64,000 bases of DNA from an uncultured Collinsella sp. (GTDB taxonomy: Bacteria; Actinomycetota; Coriobacteriia; Coriobacteriales; Coriobacteriaceae). Below, piece by piece: positions 51,491 through 62,074 of the stretch. The translations under genes were made by a program, and so were the position numbers. The stretch lies in contig CABSAN010000005.1 in the NCBI GenBank assembly GCA_902475785.1, positions 13,840-77,839 of the forward strand, given 5' to 3'. Numbering within the stretch: the first letter of the stretch is position 1; every line of letters starts with the position of its first letter. A model generated the notes under the pieces. That model was not told the DNA's origin. It saw nothing but the letters and a program-made list of their open reading frames with translations, and searched no databases.

Positions 51491-51568
51491 TGCCCCTTTT
51501 ATAACTTGCGGTGGAATAGTTCCTGTTTGCGGCAGAATAGGGGCCAAACAGGAACTATTCCACCGCAA
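51488..51568. repeat. Long palindrome, group C, copy 1
   Basis: Arms of 23 nt (51506-51528 with 51546-51568) are perfectly complementary around the 17-nt interior GCGGCAGAATAGGGGCC. The element starts with CTGATGCCCCTTTTATAA, which holds the TGA stop of the preceding gene. It ends directly before the ribosome-binding site AAGGGGG of the next gene. An almost identical copy lies 1.2 kb downstream. Confidence 0.95.
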
Positions 51569-51583
51569 CTGAAGGGGGCTGTC

Positions 51584-52603
51584 GTGGACCATCGGGATTC
51601 ATGTGATGATTTACGTGAGGTTCGTTGGGGCGTTTTGGGCGCTGGGCGCATTTCGCATCGATTTGCATCGTCGCTCAAGGAGGTGGACGGGGCACGGCTT
51701 GTGGCTGCCGCCGGTCGCACTCCTTCGCATGTTGAGGAGTTTTGCAGGGCGTTTTTGATTGATGCCGCGCACAGTTATGCCACGGCTGACGATAGCGGCG
51801 ATGCGGCTTATGATGCGCTGATTGCCGACCCCGATGTCGACGCAATCTACTTGGCTCTTCCGCATGGCATGCATACGCGTTGGGCCTGTCGCGCGCTACG
51901 CGCGGGAAAGGCCGTGCTGTGCGAAAAGCCGGCCGTTTTGAATGAAGAAGAGGCCCATGCGATCGCCTCCGTTTCCCGTGAGCGCGGCGTGCTGTTTATG
52001 GAGGCGATGAAAAACCGGTTTTGTCCGATGCGTACTCGCGTGAAGGGCTTGCTTGCGTCGGGCGAGCTCGGCCGTATCGTCTCGATTGAAAGCGTGCAAA
52101 AACTCGATTATGGTGAGCCCCCTTCGAGTTATCTGCTCGACCCGTTGCAGGGTGGCTGTCTATATGACATGGGCTGCTATGCGGTCGGTTGGTTTGAGGA
52201 TTTGCTCGCGGGCGCGTGCGAGGTTTCGCCCCGTGAAGTTCGCTGGCGTGACGTATCGGGCGGCCGCGTCGATTGGGCCGACGAGGTCCATATGAGCGTT
52301 GGCGGTATACCCATTCATATGGTGTGTGACGGCAAGGCAGCATATGAAAGCCGCTTAACGATTGCCTGCGAGCGGGGTTCGTTGGAAATCGAGCGCCTCC
52401 ATCGCCCCGAGCTCGCCCATGTGAAGTACTCCGACGGACGAATGCTCGAAATAAATGCCCCGTTTGAGGTCGATGATTTCTACGGCGAAATTCAGCATGC
52501 GACCCAGCTCATCCGGGCGGGGAAACTCGAGAGCCCCGTCATGCCCCTTGCCGCCACACAGCGCTGCGCGCGCATTATCGATGCAATCCGTCTAGCCCTC
52601 TAG
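51584..52603 (+). CDS. Gfo/Idh/MocA-family oxidoreductase
   Basis: A 339-residue oxidoreductase related to dihydrodiol dehydrogenases. It has the Rossmann motif RWGVLGAGRISHRFA and the family Lys motif GKAVLCEKPAVLNEEEA. GTG at 51584 has AAGGGGG five bases upstream. An apparent longer frame runs through the palindrome and was rejected. Substrate is unknown. Confidence 0.92.
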   Translation: MDHRDSCDDLREVRWGVLGAGRISHRFASSLKEVDGARLVAAAGRTPSHVEEFCRAFLIDAAHSYATADDSGDAAYDALIADPDVDAIYLALPHGMHTRWACRALRAGKAVLCEKPAVLNEEEAHAIASVSRERGVLFMEAMKNRFCPMRTRVKGLLASGELGRIVSIESVQKLDYGEPPSSYLLDPLQGGCLYDMGCYAVGWFEDLLAGACEVSPREVRWRDVSGGRVDWADEVHMSVGGIPIHMVCDGKAAYESRLTIACERGSLEIERLHRPELAHVKYSDGRMLEINAPFEVDDFYGEIQHATQLIRAGKLESPVMPLAATQRCARIIDAIRLAL

Positions 52604-52677
52604 GACTTGGCGCTGACGCGTAGGGGATCATGACACTGGCGCCCGTAGCCATAGTGCTTGGTGGCTTGCATCTCTGA

Positions 52678-52757
52678 TGCCCCTTTTATAAGTTGCGGTG
52701 GAATAGTTCCTGTTTGCGGCAGAATAGGGGCCAAACAGGAACTATTTCACCGCAACT
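52678..52757. repeat. Long palindrome, group C, copy 2
   Basis: Nearly the same sequence as 51488-51568, differing at two positions. Arms of 25 nt (52691-52715 with 52733-52757) match with one G-U pair. The copy begins with the same CTGATGCCCCTTTTATAA, here not at a stop codon, and again sits just ahead of the ribosome-binding site of the next gene (nfo). Confidence 0.95.
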
Positions 52758-52775
52758 GATGAGGGGGAGCTGGAG

Positions 52776-53642
52776 ATGCTGACGATTGGGTGCCATCTTT
52801 CGACGACGAAGGGCTATCGGGCGATGGGGGAGACGGCGCTGTCCATTGGCGCCAATACCTTTGCATTCTTTACGCGCAACCCGCGCGGCGGCAAGGCGAA
52901 AGACCTTGACATGGATGACGTGGCGGCCCTGCGCGAGCTTATGGAGCAAAACGACTTTGGCCCGCTCGTGGCTCATGCCCCGTATACCTATAACCCCTGC
53001 TCAGCCAAAGAGCGGGCGCGTGAGTTTGCCCTGGAGGCCATGGCAGAGGACCTACGGCGCATGGAAGCGCTGCCCGGCAACTACTACAACTTCCATCCCG
53101 GTGCGCATGTGGGGCAGGGCTCCGACGCCGGCATTCAGATGATCGTCGATACCCTGTGTCAGGTGATGTTTGAAGGCCAACAGACGACGGTGCTGCTCGA
53201 GACCATGGCCGGCAAGGGAACCGAGGTGGGCCGCAGCTTTGAGGAGCTGGCGCGCATTATCGAGGGTGTTGCTGCCAGACGTCCAGAGCTATCGGACAAG
53301 CTGGGCGTGTGTCTGGACACCTGCCATGTGAGCGATGCTGGCTACGACATCATCCATGATCTGGACGGCGTGCTCGACGAGTTCGATGGTGTGGTAGGTA
53401 TCGAGCGCTTGCGCGCCGTGCATATCAATGACTCCAAGAATCCCTGCGGCGCCCATAAGGATCGCCACGAGTGCATCGGCAAGGGCTACCTGGGTAGTGA
53501 AGAGTTTGGCGGTGGTATGCGGGTTATGCAGAATATTGTATCGAATGGCCGCTTGCGCGCATTGCCATTCATTTTGGAGACACCGAACGAACTTGCAGGT
53601 TATGCGGCTGAAATCAAACTGTTAAGGTCGTTGCAGCAGTAA
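52776..53642 (+). CDS. nfo: Endonuclease IV (AP endonuclease)
   Basis: A 288-residue zinc-dependent TIM-barrel nuclease for abasic sites. Metal-binding motifs include [48 protein letters not shown] and IGKGYLG, all complete. GAGGGGG lies upstream of the ATG. Normal family length. Confidence 0.97.
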   Translation: MLTIGCHLSTTKGYRAMGETALSIGANTFAFFTRNPRGGKAKDLDMDDVAALRELMEQNDFGPLVAHAPYTYNPCSAKERAREFALEAMAEDLRRMEALPGNYYNFHPGAHVGQGSDAGIQMIVDTLCQVMFEGQQTTVLLETMAGKGTEVGRSFEELARIIEGVAARRPELSDKLGVCLDTCHVSDAGYDIIHDLDGVLDEFDGVVGIERLRAVHINDSKNPCGAHKDRHECIGKGYLGSEEFGGGMRVMQNIVSNGRLRALPFILETPNELAGYAAEIKLLRSLQQ

Positions 53643-53703
53643 CAGCCGCCATAAAGTGGAGTGCTCCATTCATGTTATGGGTTTGTTTCAATCAGTTTTC
53701 TAA

Positions 53704-53732
53704 TTGCAGATTCTTCCAAGCGGGTGCATAAT
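53704..53732 (+). promoter_or_regulatory. Promoter of the amino acid importer operon
   Basis: TTGCAG and CATAAT with 17-bp spacing, about 55 bases before the binding-protein start. Confidence 0.72.
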
Positions 53733-53789
53733 AACCCTCAGTTTTTGCAGACCTCTGAATCAAACGGGGTCACCGGAAGGAGACTGATT

Positions 53790-54650
53790 ATGAAGCTCAA
53801 GAAGCTTGGCGCATTTGCCGCCACGGGTGCTATGGCGCTCGCCCTCGCTCTGACGGGCTGCGGCTCGTCCAACGCCACCTCTGGTTCCAATGCCGGTTCC
53901 AGCAGCTCTGACGACGCTAAGGTCGAGAAGGTCGACGGCTCCAAGGAGTACGCGCTCGTCAAGGACGGTACGCTGACCGTCGGCACCTCTGCCGAGTACG
54001 CTCCGTTTGAGTACAAGGATGACAACGGCGATTATCAGGGCTTTGACCTTGAGCTCATCAAGGCTATCGGCGACAAGCTGGGCCTGGATGTCGAGTACGT
54101 CAACAATGACTTTGACACGCTGGTTCCGGGCGTCGCTTCGGGCGCCAAGTATGACGTTTCAATCGCGGCTATCACCGACACGCCCGAGCGTGAGAAGGAA
54201 GTCACTTTCTCCGATTCCTACTACATGGACGATCAGGCTATCGTGACCAAGGTCGATAACACCGACATCACGGCCGACAACTACAGCGAGAAGCTCAACA
54301 ACGCCGACGCTACCATCATCGTCCAGTCTGGCTCGACCGCCGAGTCCTTTGCCCAGGAGAACTTCCCCAAGGCCAAGATCGTCCCCTACAAGGACGCTAC
54401 CGAGTGCTTCAGCGCCCTGCAGTCCGATAAGGGCGACGCCGTAGTCACCAACCGCTCCGTTGCCAGCCAGCTGACCGCCGAGCAGTTCAACACCTGCCAG
54501 ACCATTAAGCAGATCAGCACCGGCGAGGAGTACGCCATCGCCATCAACCAGGGCAACACCAAGCTCAAGGACGATATCAACCAGGCCATCAAGGACCTGA
54601 CCGACGACGGTACCGTCGACGCCCTCATGGCTAAGTACAACATCAAGTAA
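53790..54650 (+). CDS. Polar amino acid-binding lipoprotein (SBP family 3)
   Basis: A 286-residue binding protein with signal peptide, lipobox LTGC, a Ser/Asn-rich linker and an SBP_bac_3 domain: LTVGTSAEYAPFEYKDDNGDYQGFDLELIKAIG, and FDTLVPGVASGAKYDV. Ligand is probably a polar amino acid. GAAGGAG precedes the ATG. The operon continues with a permease and an ATPase. Confidence 0.95.
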   Translation: MKLKKLGAFAATGAMALALALTGCGSSNATSGSNAGSSSSDDAKVEKVDGSKEYALVKDGTLTVGTSAEYAPFEYKDDNGDYQGFDLELIKAIGDKLGLDVEYVNNDFDTLVPGVASGAKYDVSIAAITDTPEREKEVTFSDSYYMDDQAIVTKVDNTDITADNYSEKLNNADATIIVQSGSTAESFAQENFPKAKIVPYKDATECFSALQSDKGDAVVTNRSVASQLTAEQFNTCQTIKQISTGEEYAIAINQGNTKLKDDINQAIKDLTDDGTVDALMAKYNIK

Positions 54651-54672
54651 AATAGCTACTTGATTGCGCGCG

Positions 54673-54703
54673 GGCCCTTTCCGTTTTGGCGGAGAGGGCC
54701 TTT
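54673..54703 (+). terminator. Hairpin between binding protein and permease
   Basis: GGCCCTTTCCG pairs with CGGAGAGGGCC (one wobble) around TTTTGG, followed by TTTG. It is the third case in this window of a hairpin directly after a binding-protein gene. Confidence 0.68.
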
Positions 54704-54768
54704 GCGCTTCTCTTGACGGAGAGCATTTCCGTCTCGTTTTGCCGGCAACTTCTACGATAGGAGCCACC

Positions 54769-56130
54769 TTGTCTCGACTGAACAAAGGGGCCGCGGAGCA
54801 GCGTTTTCCACTGCCCGCCTTGCTCCAAAAGCTAGTCTGCGTCATGGCCGTGGCGCTCGCGCTGGTGTGCGCGGGGGCATATGCGCCCAGGACCGCCCAG
54901 GCGCTTGAGACCGCAAAGATTACCGCCCGACCCAACACCGGTTCGGGCAGCGCTGTGGTCGGCGGTACCGAGACGCGCATTACCTGGGAGGTCCAGGCCG
55001 ATGCCGACGAGGAGCTGAGCGGTCTTTCGCTGACGTTTGTCGACGGCACGACGTTTGGTACCGATGACACGCGATTGACGATGCTCTCGGGCGAGGACCT
55101 CATGGATCGTACGCCCATGAAGCCCACGTGCAAAGCTGACGGCCAGACGCTCAAGATCGACTTTGGCGAGACGGCGCCTGCCGGCGGCTTTTTCCGTGTC
55201 GAGGTCTACGGCGTGACCTTCCCCGTCGAGGGCGGCGATGAGGCCTTTAGCGGCACCTACACTTTGGCCGATGGTTCGACCAAGAAGATCTCCAAGATTC
55301 CTTCCGTCGAGATTAAGGGCGTGACGGCATTCGATAACTTCCTGGCCGACCTTAAGGAGCAGCCGTGGGTCGAGGCATGGAATTCCAACATGTTCCTTCG
55401 CCTGTTCCTGAACCCGGTCATTTTGGTCCAGAGCCTGCCGATCGTCTTCAAAGGCTTCCTTATGTCGCTCTCGATCGTGCTCGTGGCGTTTCCGCTAGCA
55501 ATTCCCTTTGGCTTTGCCTTGTCGCTCATGCGTATCTCCAAGTCGCGCATCCTGCGTTGCCTTGCCGGCATCTATGTGAATATCATTCGTGGTACGCCGG
55601 CGTTCCTGCAGATCTACATCGCGTTCTTTGGCCTGCCGCTTGCCGGCGTCAAGGTTGACGACTATGTGCTGGGCGTCATCGTCATGGCCATGAACTCGTC
55701 CGCCTACCTGTGCGAGATCTTCCGCGCCGGTATTCAGTCGATTCCCAAGGGCCAGAACGAGGCCGCGCGTTCGCTGGGCATGAATGCCTTCCAGACGCTG
55801 CTCTACGTTATGATTCCGCAGACGTTCCGCAATGTTTTGCCTACGTTGACCAGTGAGTTCATCCTGCTCTATAAGGACACGTCGCTGCTCGCGGCCGTGG
55901 GCGTGGTCGAGATTGTCATGAACGCCCGCACCATCGTGGCCACGACGGGCTCCATCACGCCGTATGTGGTTGCCGCCCTGTTCTATCTGGTCATTACCCT
56001 GCCGCTTGCGCGCTTGGTGAGCGGTCTTGAGGCGAGGCTTCTGGGGACGGCCGAAACTAAGAAGAAGCGTCCCACCAAGAGTGCCGGACAGGTTGTCGCG
56101 ACGCCCGCCGATCACATCGCCGGTCTGTAA
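54769..56130 (+). CDS. Amino acid ABC permease with an N-terminal extracytoplasmic domain
   Basis: A 453-residue protein. An N-terminal signal anchor (about 19-40) is followed by about 150 hydrophilic, beta-rich residues with no counterpart in usual His/Glu/Gln/Arg permeases. From about 215 a normal permease begins ([23 protein letters not shown]) with the EAA loop [23 protein letters not shown] at 54769 is supported by AGGAG five bases upstream. The extra domain could contact the binding lipoprotein or the wall. Confidence 0.88.
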   Translation: MSRLNKGAAEQRFPLPALLQKLVCVMAVALALVCAGAYAPRTAQALETAKITARPNTGSGSAVVGGTETRITWEVQADADEELSGLSLTFVDGTTFGTDDTRLTMLSGEDLMDRTPMKPTCKADGQTLKIDFGETAPAGGFFRVEVYGVTFPVEGGDEAFSGTYTLADGSTKKISKIPSVEIKGVTAFDNFLADLKEQPWVEAWNSNMFLRLFLNPVILVQSLPIVFKGFLMSLSIVLVAFPLAIPFGFALSLMRISKSRILRCLAGIYVNIIRGTPAFLQIYIAFFGLPLAGVKVDDYVLGVIVMAMNSSAYLCEIFRAGIQSIPKGQNEAARSLGMNAFQTLLYVMIPQTFRNVLPTLTSEFILLYKDTSLLAAVGVVEIVMNARTIVATTGSITPYVVAALFYLVITLPLARLVSGLEARLLGTAETKKKRPTKSAGQVVATPADHIAGL

Positions 56131-56142
56131 GGAGGTCCTATC

Positions 56143-56895
<753 letters not shown>

Positions 56896-56936
56896 CTGAT
56901 CAGCAGCGTCTCGGAATGAGAGTTTGCTTGAGCGGG

Positions 56937-56970
56937 CGGGGTCGTAGCAATGATGCTGCGGCCCCGTTTT
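56937..56970 (+). terminator. Terminator after the amino acid importer
   Basis: CGGGGTCGTAGCA pairs with TGCTGCGGCCCCG (one wobble) around ATGA, followed by TTTT. Confidence 0.92.
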
Positions 56971-57103
56971 GCATTTCGTATAAAGGTCTCGTCGTTGCCC
57001 TGGCCGACTTTTAACCACATTTTCGGTGAATTATGTGTGCGTGATATCGGCGGACGCTCGTTGTCTGGTCTTCCATACAATTACATGCTGTTTGAAAAGA
57101 AGC

Positions 57104-57213
57104 CGGACCATGGGTGCGCTTGACGCATAAAAGGGAACTGGGTGGGAATCCCAGACAAGGCGGTTACTGTGTGCGGGGCTGTCCCGCGAGTCAGATTACT
57201 TGCCTATGGTCTT
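57104..57213 (+). promoter_or_regulatory. Cobalamin riboswitch
   Basis: Hallmarks in order: AAAAGGGAAC, GGTGGGAATCCC-type P-helix, GCGGTTACTGT in place of GCCACTG, and the B12 box GAGTCAGATTACTTGCC (57188-57204). P1 forms between GACCAT (57106-57111) and ATGGTC (57206-57211). A TACAAT at 57076 may be the -10. About 200 nt of expression platform follow before the start codon at 57415. It should reduce expression when corrinoid is plentiful. Confidence 0.93.
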
Positions 57214-57414
57214 CTCGTGTCGAGGGTCTTTTGGGAGCCGCTGGATTCCGGTGAGCAGAAGATGACATCATATTTGCCCCAAGCATCCCGTATGCGATGC
57301 GGGGGCATTGCCGCATGCTGTCAGGTGCGGGCGTTTCGCTGTGTCCCGTTTCCCTTTACATGGTCGGCCTCGATTCTTATTGGGGTAGTGATCTTCCAGA
57401 CCAAGGGGGAAAGG

Positions 57415-60400
57415 ATGCTTAACAACATCCGAACAGGTACGAGGAAATTCCTGGTCGTGCTCATGGCGTTTATCTTTGCCAGTTCGAGCACGGGAATGAC
57501 CGCGTTTGCCGAGGAGGTGAGCGCGGGCGTAGCCGCGGCGGCCGATCAGGTCACCGCGGCGGACGATGCTGGGCAGGGCAGGCCTAATGAAGATGAGCCT
57601 TCTGCCGACGCTGAAACCGGCATGGCAGATGGCGGCAGCACGCAGGAGCAGGAAAGCTCTGGTGTTGCCGTGCAGTCTGTTGCGTCCGAGGAAACGGTAC
57701 CGGCTGCACAGGTCGAAGAAGCAGGTTCTTTCGCCAAGGTAGTGCACTCGGGCGAGACGGTGGTCGTCAACGATGCGGCCGATATGCCCGAGACCATTGA
57801 GGCGGGTGCGACCGTCAAGCTCGGCGCGAATATTTCGATGGGCACTGACCAGCAGATCGAGACCGTTGGCGGCACCCTGGATGGCCAGGGCCATACGGTC
57901 ACCATTAACGGCAAGGCCGTTGCGAATAATGTGACCGGCTCGATTCAGAACCTGGGCGTGACAGGCTCGGTCTCGAGCACCGACAATGTGGGCTCCATTG
58001 CCATGACACTTTCTGGCACCATCCAGATGTGCTGGTCCACGGCGAGTGTGAACCTTAGCGGCTGGGAGGGCTATGCCGGTGGCCTGGTCGGCGGTATGAC
58101 GTCCGGAAAGATTGTCAATTCCTATTTTGCCGGCTCAGTCGCTGAGTGGAACGGTGGCCTGGTCGGTGAGGCTCAGGCCGGATCGCTGTTGAACTGCCTA
58201 TATACCGTAGGTTTTTCGCCTGCCGAGATGAACAACCCTAGCGGCTTTAACAAGGGAAACGCGGCTAAAGCCGCCGACCTCTCTTCTGCTAAATCACTCG
58301 ACGTGCTCAATACCGATACGCCGTCGACTGGCTTTTCCTGGGTGTCCAATGGTGGCCTGCCTTTGCTTGTGAGCGGCTCTGCCCCCGTCGTTGTCAATAA
58401 GGACGCGCTCGTCGCGGCTATCACGGCCGCCGAGGCGCTCAATGAGTCAGACTACACAACGGATTCCTGGTCCGCCTTTGCCGCTGCTCTTGCTGACGCC
58501 AAAATCGTCAACGATAACGACGATGCATCTCAATCCGATGTAAATGCGGCGGTCAAAAAGCTCGATGACGCCTCGGATGCGCTTGAGAAAAAGAAGCCGA
58601 CGGCTCCCGTCGCCCAGCCGGAGAGCGTCAAGCATATCTCGTCGCAGGATGACTTCATGTATATGAACGTCAAGGATGCGAGCAACTACTATGTGCTCGA
58701 TAACGACATTGTGATTGATGACGAATGGTTCTTCGGACCCACAGGCGAGCTCAATTGCACGTTTGACGGGCAGGGCCACACTATTACCTTCGACAACGGG
58801 GGAGGCGTTAAGTCTCTGTTTGCGAGCGTTGGCTCCACCGGCGTCATCCAGAATGTCTCTTTTGCCGGTGAGCTCAAACAGGCCATGGACGGCAAGTCGT
58901 TTGGTCCGCTTGGCAATCAGGTAAAGGGCTCTGTCATTAATTGCTCCACGTCCGTTACGGGTAAGGGCGTTGCTGGCTTTGGCCGTACGCTCAAGGGCGG
59001 CGTGATCTCCAATTGCATGTCCACCGCCGCTTCGACCGGCGGCGTGCTCTTTGCGAGCTACGACTCCGGACAGCTCATCAATACGTACTGGCAGGAGGGC
59101 CTTACCAACAAGGTTGTCTTTCCCACGGACGCGCTCGTTAACTCCTATGCTGTCGATACCGATGACATGAAGACGGCGACCTTTGTCGAAAATCTCAACG
59201 TCAATCGTGGTGAAAACGGTAGCGTGTGGGGTATGGGGTCTGATGGCTTTCCGCACTTCGGTGAGAATCTAGACCACGAGTCTTCTGAGAGCCCTACTGC
59301 AAGCAATAAGTACGAGGTGAAGTTCACGTCTGCCCGTACCGGCAAGACCGTAACTGCTGCCGATGGTGTGCTCTGCCCGTCTCCCGACGACGTTGTGGTG
59401 GGCGAGAACGGTGCCGCCTGCGTTTCGGGCACGCTTGAGCTCGATGGCCTGCCCAAGGATGCCAAGGTGACCTGGGGTACCCCAGATGCCAACAGGGGTG
59501 ATATCGCCGTTAACGAGGAAACGGGCCTGCTGCACGTGTATAACGACGCCGTAGGTACGGTAACCGCCACACTCCACAAGGACGACGGCACTACCGAGAA
59601 CGTCGCGACCGTTGTGGTCAAGGCAGTGTCCAAACCGATCGATGATTTTCAGATTTGGTATAACGGCGCAAACGTGACGGGCGGCACTATTGCGGTTGCG
59701 GGTTCCGAGGTCAAGAATCTTGAAGTCCGTGTTCATTACACCGATGCCGCCGAGGGCGAGTACACTCCTGTTTCCTATGCGCGTTTTCGCTTTGTCGGCA
59801 CGCCTGCGAACGTACTTTACTCCAATCCCGGATCCGCCTGCTTTTATTTTAAGAAGCCGGGCGAGGCCACGATTCGGGTATCTTCACGCGCAAATCTCGA
59901 TATCGCCTCCAAGAGCGTGACGGTCACGTCGAGCTATGTGCCAGCGACGAGCGTCTCGCTTGGCTATAACGAGGACGGCGAGACTGTCTATCTGCACGGT
60001 CGCAATCCGCTTGCCAAAGGCGCCTTCCTGACCGATAAGGCTGCGCCGGTTGTGGGACCCGAAAACGCGAGTGATCGCGCTTGCTACACGGTCACCTCGA
60101 GTGATTCTGCGGTTGCCGAGTACACTACGAGTGGCGAGATTGGCTTTACGCCGTATAAGGCCGGTAAGACAACGTTTGAGGCGACGGTCGAAAACCAGGA
60201 CGGCAGCGTCATCTCCTCGGGTAAGCGAGAAGTTATCTACGCTTACCGGAACCCACTGAAATCGGTGACAATCACGAATGTCCCCGCGTCCGTTAAGGCC
60301 GGTAAGACCGTCGAACTCAACCTGGGTTATACGGGTGAGAACGATGTCGAGGGCTGGAGCGTTTCCGAGCCCGGTATGAAATGGAGTGTGACGACCGAGG

Positions 60401-61935
60401 AAGGTCGGGATGCCTCGGATGCCGTGAGTATCGACCGACGCGCTCTTGGTGATTGGAAGCACGTTGACGGTGCTCCTGACGACGGCTTGTTTGTGGCGAG
60501 CGGCGCCTATGTCCTGACGGCGAACAAGGCCGGTACCTATACGGTGACCGGTACGCCGATCGATCAGACTGCCGGTGCCCAGGCCATCTCCTTTGAGATT
60601 ACGGTTGACGGAATCGTTGCCTCACCGGATAACGAGGCAAAGGCTGACGAAGGTACCCTTTCCGCTGCCAAGTACTTTGACGCCAACCGTACGATCGATG
60701 CGTACACCTATGGTCAAGAATGGGAGATTTACGCCTTCGCAACGTCGGGGCGCAAGATTGACGACGCACTGATCGCGAATTACAAGAAGTCCCTTACCGT
60801 TCATAAGGCCGAGTGGTCGGGCAACACCGCCAAGGTGACTGATTGCGAGCGAGTTGCGCTTGCGCTAACCGCGCTTGGCGAGGATATCACCTCTTTCGAT
60901 GGTGTGAATCTCATTAACGACATTTGCTCTCACGAAGATCTTGTGGCTTCGGCGAACAACGTGGTCTATGCGCTGATTGCCCTTGACGAGGCGGGTATTT
61001 CGAATGAGGCGTTGCGTGCGTCCGGCTCTTCTTGGACGCGTGCTCAGCTTGTTTGCGCGCTGCTTTCGTTCCAGAATCCCGACGGCGGTTTCACCATCGA
61101 TGCGGGCGGTGCGAGCAACGTCGATATGACCGCTATGGCACTTCAGGCGCTTGCACCCTATGTCGATGATGACGCGTGTGCTGTCGCCCCGGCCTCGAAT
61201 GGCCAACCTTCTGTTGCATCTGCTGTCGACAATGCGCTCGGCTTCCTTAGGGGCCAGATGAACGGCCTTTGCGATTTTGGGTCCGTCGAGTCTAATGCCC
61301 AGGTGTTGCTCGCTCTTGTGGCTCTTGGCAAGGATCCCGTAAATACCAAGAACGGCTTTGCAACGGGTGCGAATAGCCTGATTGCCGCAATCTGCGCCTA
61401 CGAGGTTGCCGACGGCAAGGGCTACGCCCATACCATGGGATCCGACGGTAAGCCCGGCAATGCCAACGCGCTTGCGACGGTACAGGCCTTACGAGCCCTT
61501 TCGGCCTATAAGTCCGCAGGGTCCGGTGTGAACTGGTCCAAGATCAGCGGCGCAAAAGCCGGTGTCGTCGAACCGGGCGGCTCGAAAAAACCCGTGACGC
61601 CCGAGGTGCCCGTTCCTACGGTCCCGACGAAGAATCCGACGCCCGCGGTCATGCCGACCGGTTCGCAGAGGGGCGATGGCTCCGGCGATAAGCGGGATGG
61701 CTCGAAGTCGGAGATGTCGCAGAATGTGGATGCCAACAAGGGCGAGTCCGATAAGAAGTCCGGCTCCGACGAGTCTTCCGGTTCGAAAACGACGTCCGCT
61801 GCTGCCACATCACGAAAGGGCGCTTTGGATGGGCGAGGCGGCGTTAATCCGGTCGCTGTTACCGGTGTTGCTGTCGGTATCGTGTGCCTTGCGGCTATTG
61901 GTGCGTGGTATGTGCGCTCCCGTAAGAATGCATAG
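57415..61935 (+). CDS. Giant anchored surface protein with terpenoid-cyclase-like toroid
   Basis: A 1506-residue protein. A signal peptide (residues 1-32) is followed by an acidic linker, a first beta-helix-like region (about 138-319, with GLUG-like GGLVGGMTSG and GGLVGEAQAG), a FIVAR-like helical module (329-394), a second beta-helix region (405-619), several Ig-like/BIG domains (620-1070) and an alpha/alpha toroid (about 1080-1370) with FQNPDGGFTID and ATVQALRALSAY. A Pro/Ser/Lys-rich stalk and a membrane anchor (1479-1500, then RSRKNA) end it, with no LPXTG motif. Toroids of this type include the cobalamin carrier intrinsic factor, and the gene lies behind a cobalamin riboswitch. Corrinoid capture is inferred. 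Confidence 0.85.
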   Translation: MLNNIRTGTRKFLVVLMAFIFASSSTGMTAFAEEVSAGVAAAADQVTAADDAGQGRPNEDEPSADAETGMADGGSTQEQESSGVAVQSVASEETVPAAQVEEAGSFAKVVHSGETVVVNDAADMPETIEAGATVKLGANISMGTDQQIETVGGTLDGQGHTVTINGKAVANNVTGSIQNLGVTGSVSSTDNVGSIAMTLSGTIQMCWSTASVNLSGWEGYAGGLVGGMTSGKIVNSYFAGSVAEWNGGLVGEAQAGSLLNCLYTVGFSPAEMNNPSGFNKGNAAKAADLSSAKSLDVLNTDTPSTGFSWVSNGGLPLLVSGSAPVVVNKDALVAAITAAEALNESDYTTDSWSAFAAALADAKIVNDNDDASQSDVNAAVKKLDDASDALEKKKPTAPVAQPESVKHISSQDDFMYMNVKDASNYYVLDNDIVIDDEWFFGPTGELNCTFDGQGHTITFDNGGGVKSLFASVGSTGVIQNVSFAGELKQAMDGKSFGPLGNQVKGSVINCSTSVTGKGVAGFGRTLKGGVISNCMSTAASTGGVLFASYDSGQLINTYWQEGLTNKVVFPTDALVNSYAVDTDDMKTATFVENLNVNRGENGSVWGMGSDGFPHFGENLDHESSESPTASNKYEVKFTSARTGKTVTAADGVLCPSPDDVVVGENGAACVSGTLELDGLPKDAKVTWGTPDANRGDIAVNEETGLLHVYNDAVGTVTATLHKDDGTTENVATVVVKAVSKPIDDFQIWYNGANVTGGTIAVAGSEVKNLEVRVHYTDAAEGEYTPVSYARFRFVGTPANVLYSNPGSACFYFKKPGEATIRVSSRANLDIASKSVTVTSSYVPATSVSLGYNEDGETVYLHGRNPLAKGAFLTDKAAPVVGPENASDRACYTVTSSDSAVAEYTTSGEIGFTPYKAGKTTFEATVENQDGSVISSGKREVIYAYRNPLKSVTITNVPASVKAGKTVELNLGYTGENDVEGWSVSEPGMKWSVTTEEGRDASDAVSIDRRALGDWKHVDGAPDDGLFVASGAYVLTANKAGTYTVTGTPIDQTAGAQAISFEITVDGIVASPDNEAKADEGTLSAAKYFDANRTIDAYTYGQEWEIYAFATSGRKIDDALIANYKKSLTVHKAEWSGNTAKVTDCERVALALTALGEDITSFDGVNLINDICSHEDLVASANNVVYALIALDEAGISNEALRASGSSWTRAQLVCALLSFQNPDGGFTIDAGGASNVDMTAMALQALAPYVDDDACAVAPASNGQPSVASAVDNALGFLRGQMNGLCDFGSVESNAQVLLALVALGKDPVNTKNGFATGANSLIAAICAYEVADGKGYAHTMGSDGKPGNANALATVQALRALSAYKSAGSGVNWSKISGAKAGVVEPGGSKKPVTPEVPVPTVPTKNPTPAVMPTGSQRGDGSGDKRDGSKSEMSQNVDANKGESDKKSGSDESSGSKTTSAAATSRKGALDGRGGVNPVAVTGVAVGIVCLAAIGAWYVRSRKNA

Positions 61936-62009
61936 CGACTCGATGTCTGTAACGTCCGTCGTTTGATACGCGGGTGAGTTGTGCCGTTCGTGTCGTGGCT
62001 TTATAGATG

Positions 62010-62044
62010 AACGGGCTCCGGGTTAAGACGACCCGGAGCCCGTT
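62010..62044. terminator. Hairpin between convergent genes
   Basis: AACGGGCTCCGGGT pairs perfectly with ACCCGGAGCCCGTT around TAAGACG (14 bp). The T tract is short in both directions. Confidence 0.82.
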
Positions 62045-62074
62045 TGCGTTGCATCTGTCGTGTCAGTGGGTGGT

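Noticed and set aside
57142..57414. N-terminal extension of the giant surface protein
   Set aside because: It would translate the riboswitch. The ATG at 57415 has GGGGGAAAGG and is directly followed by a signal peptide.
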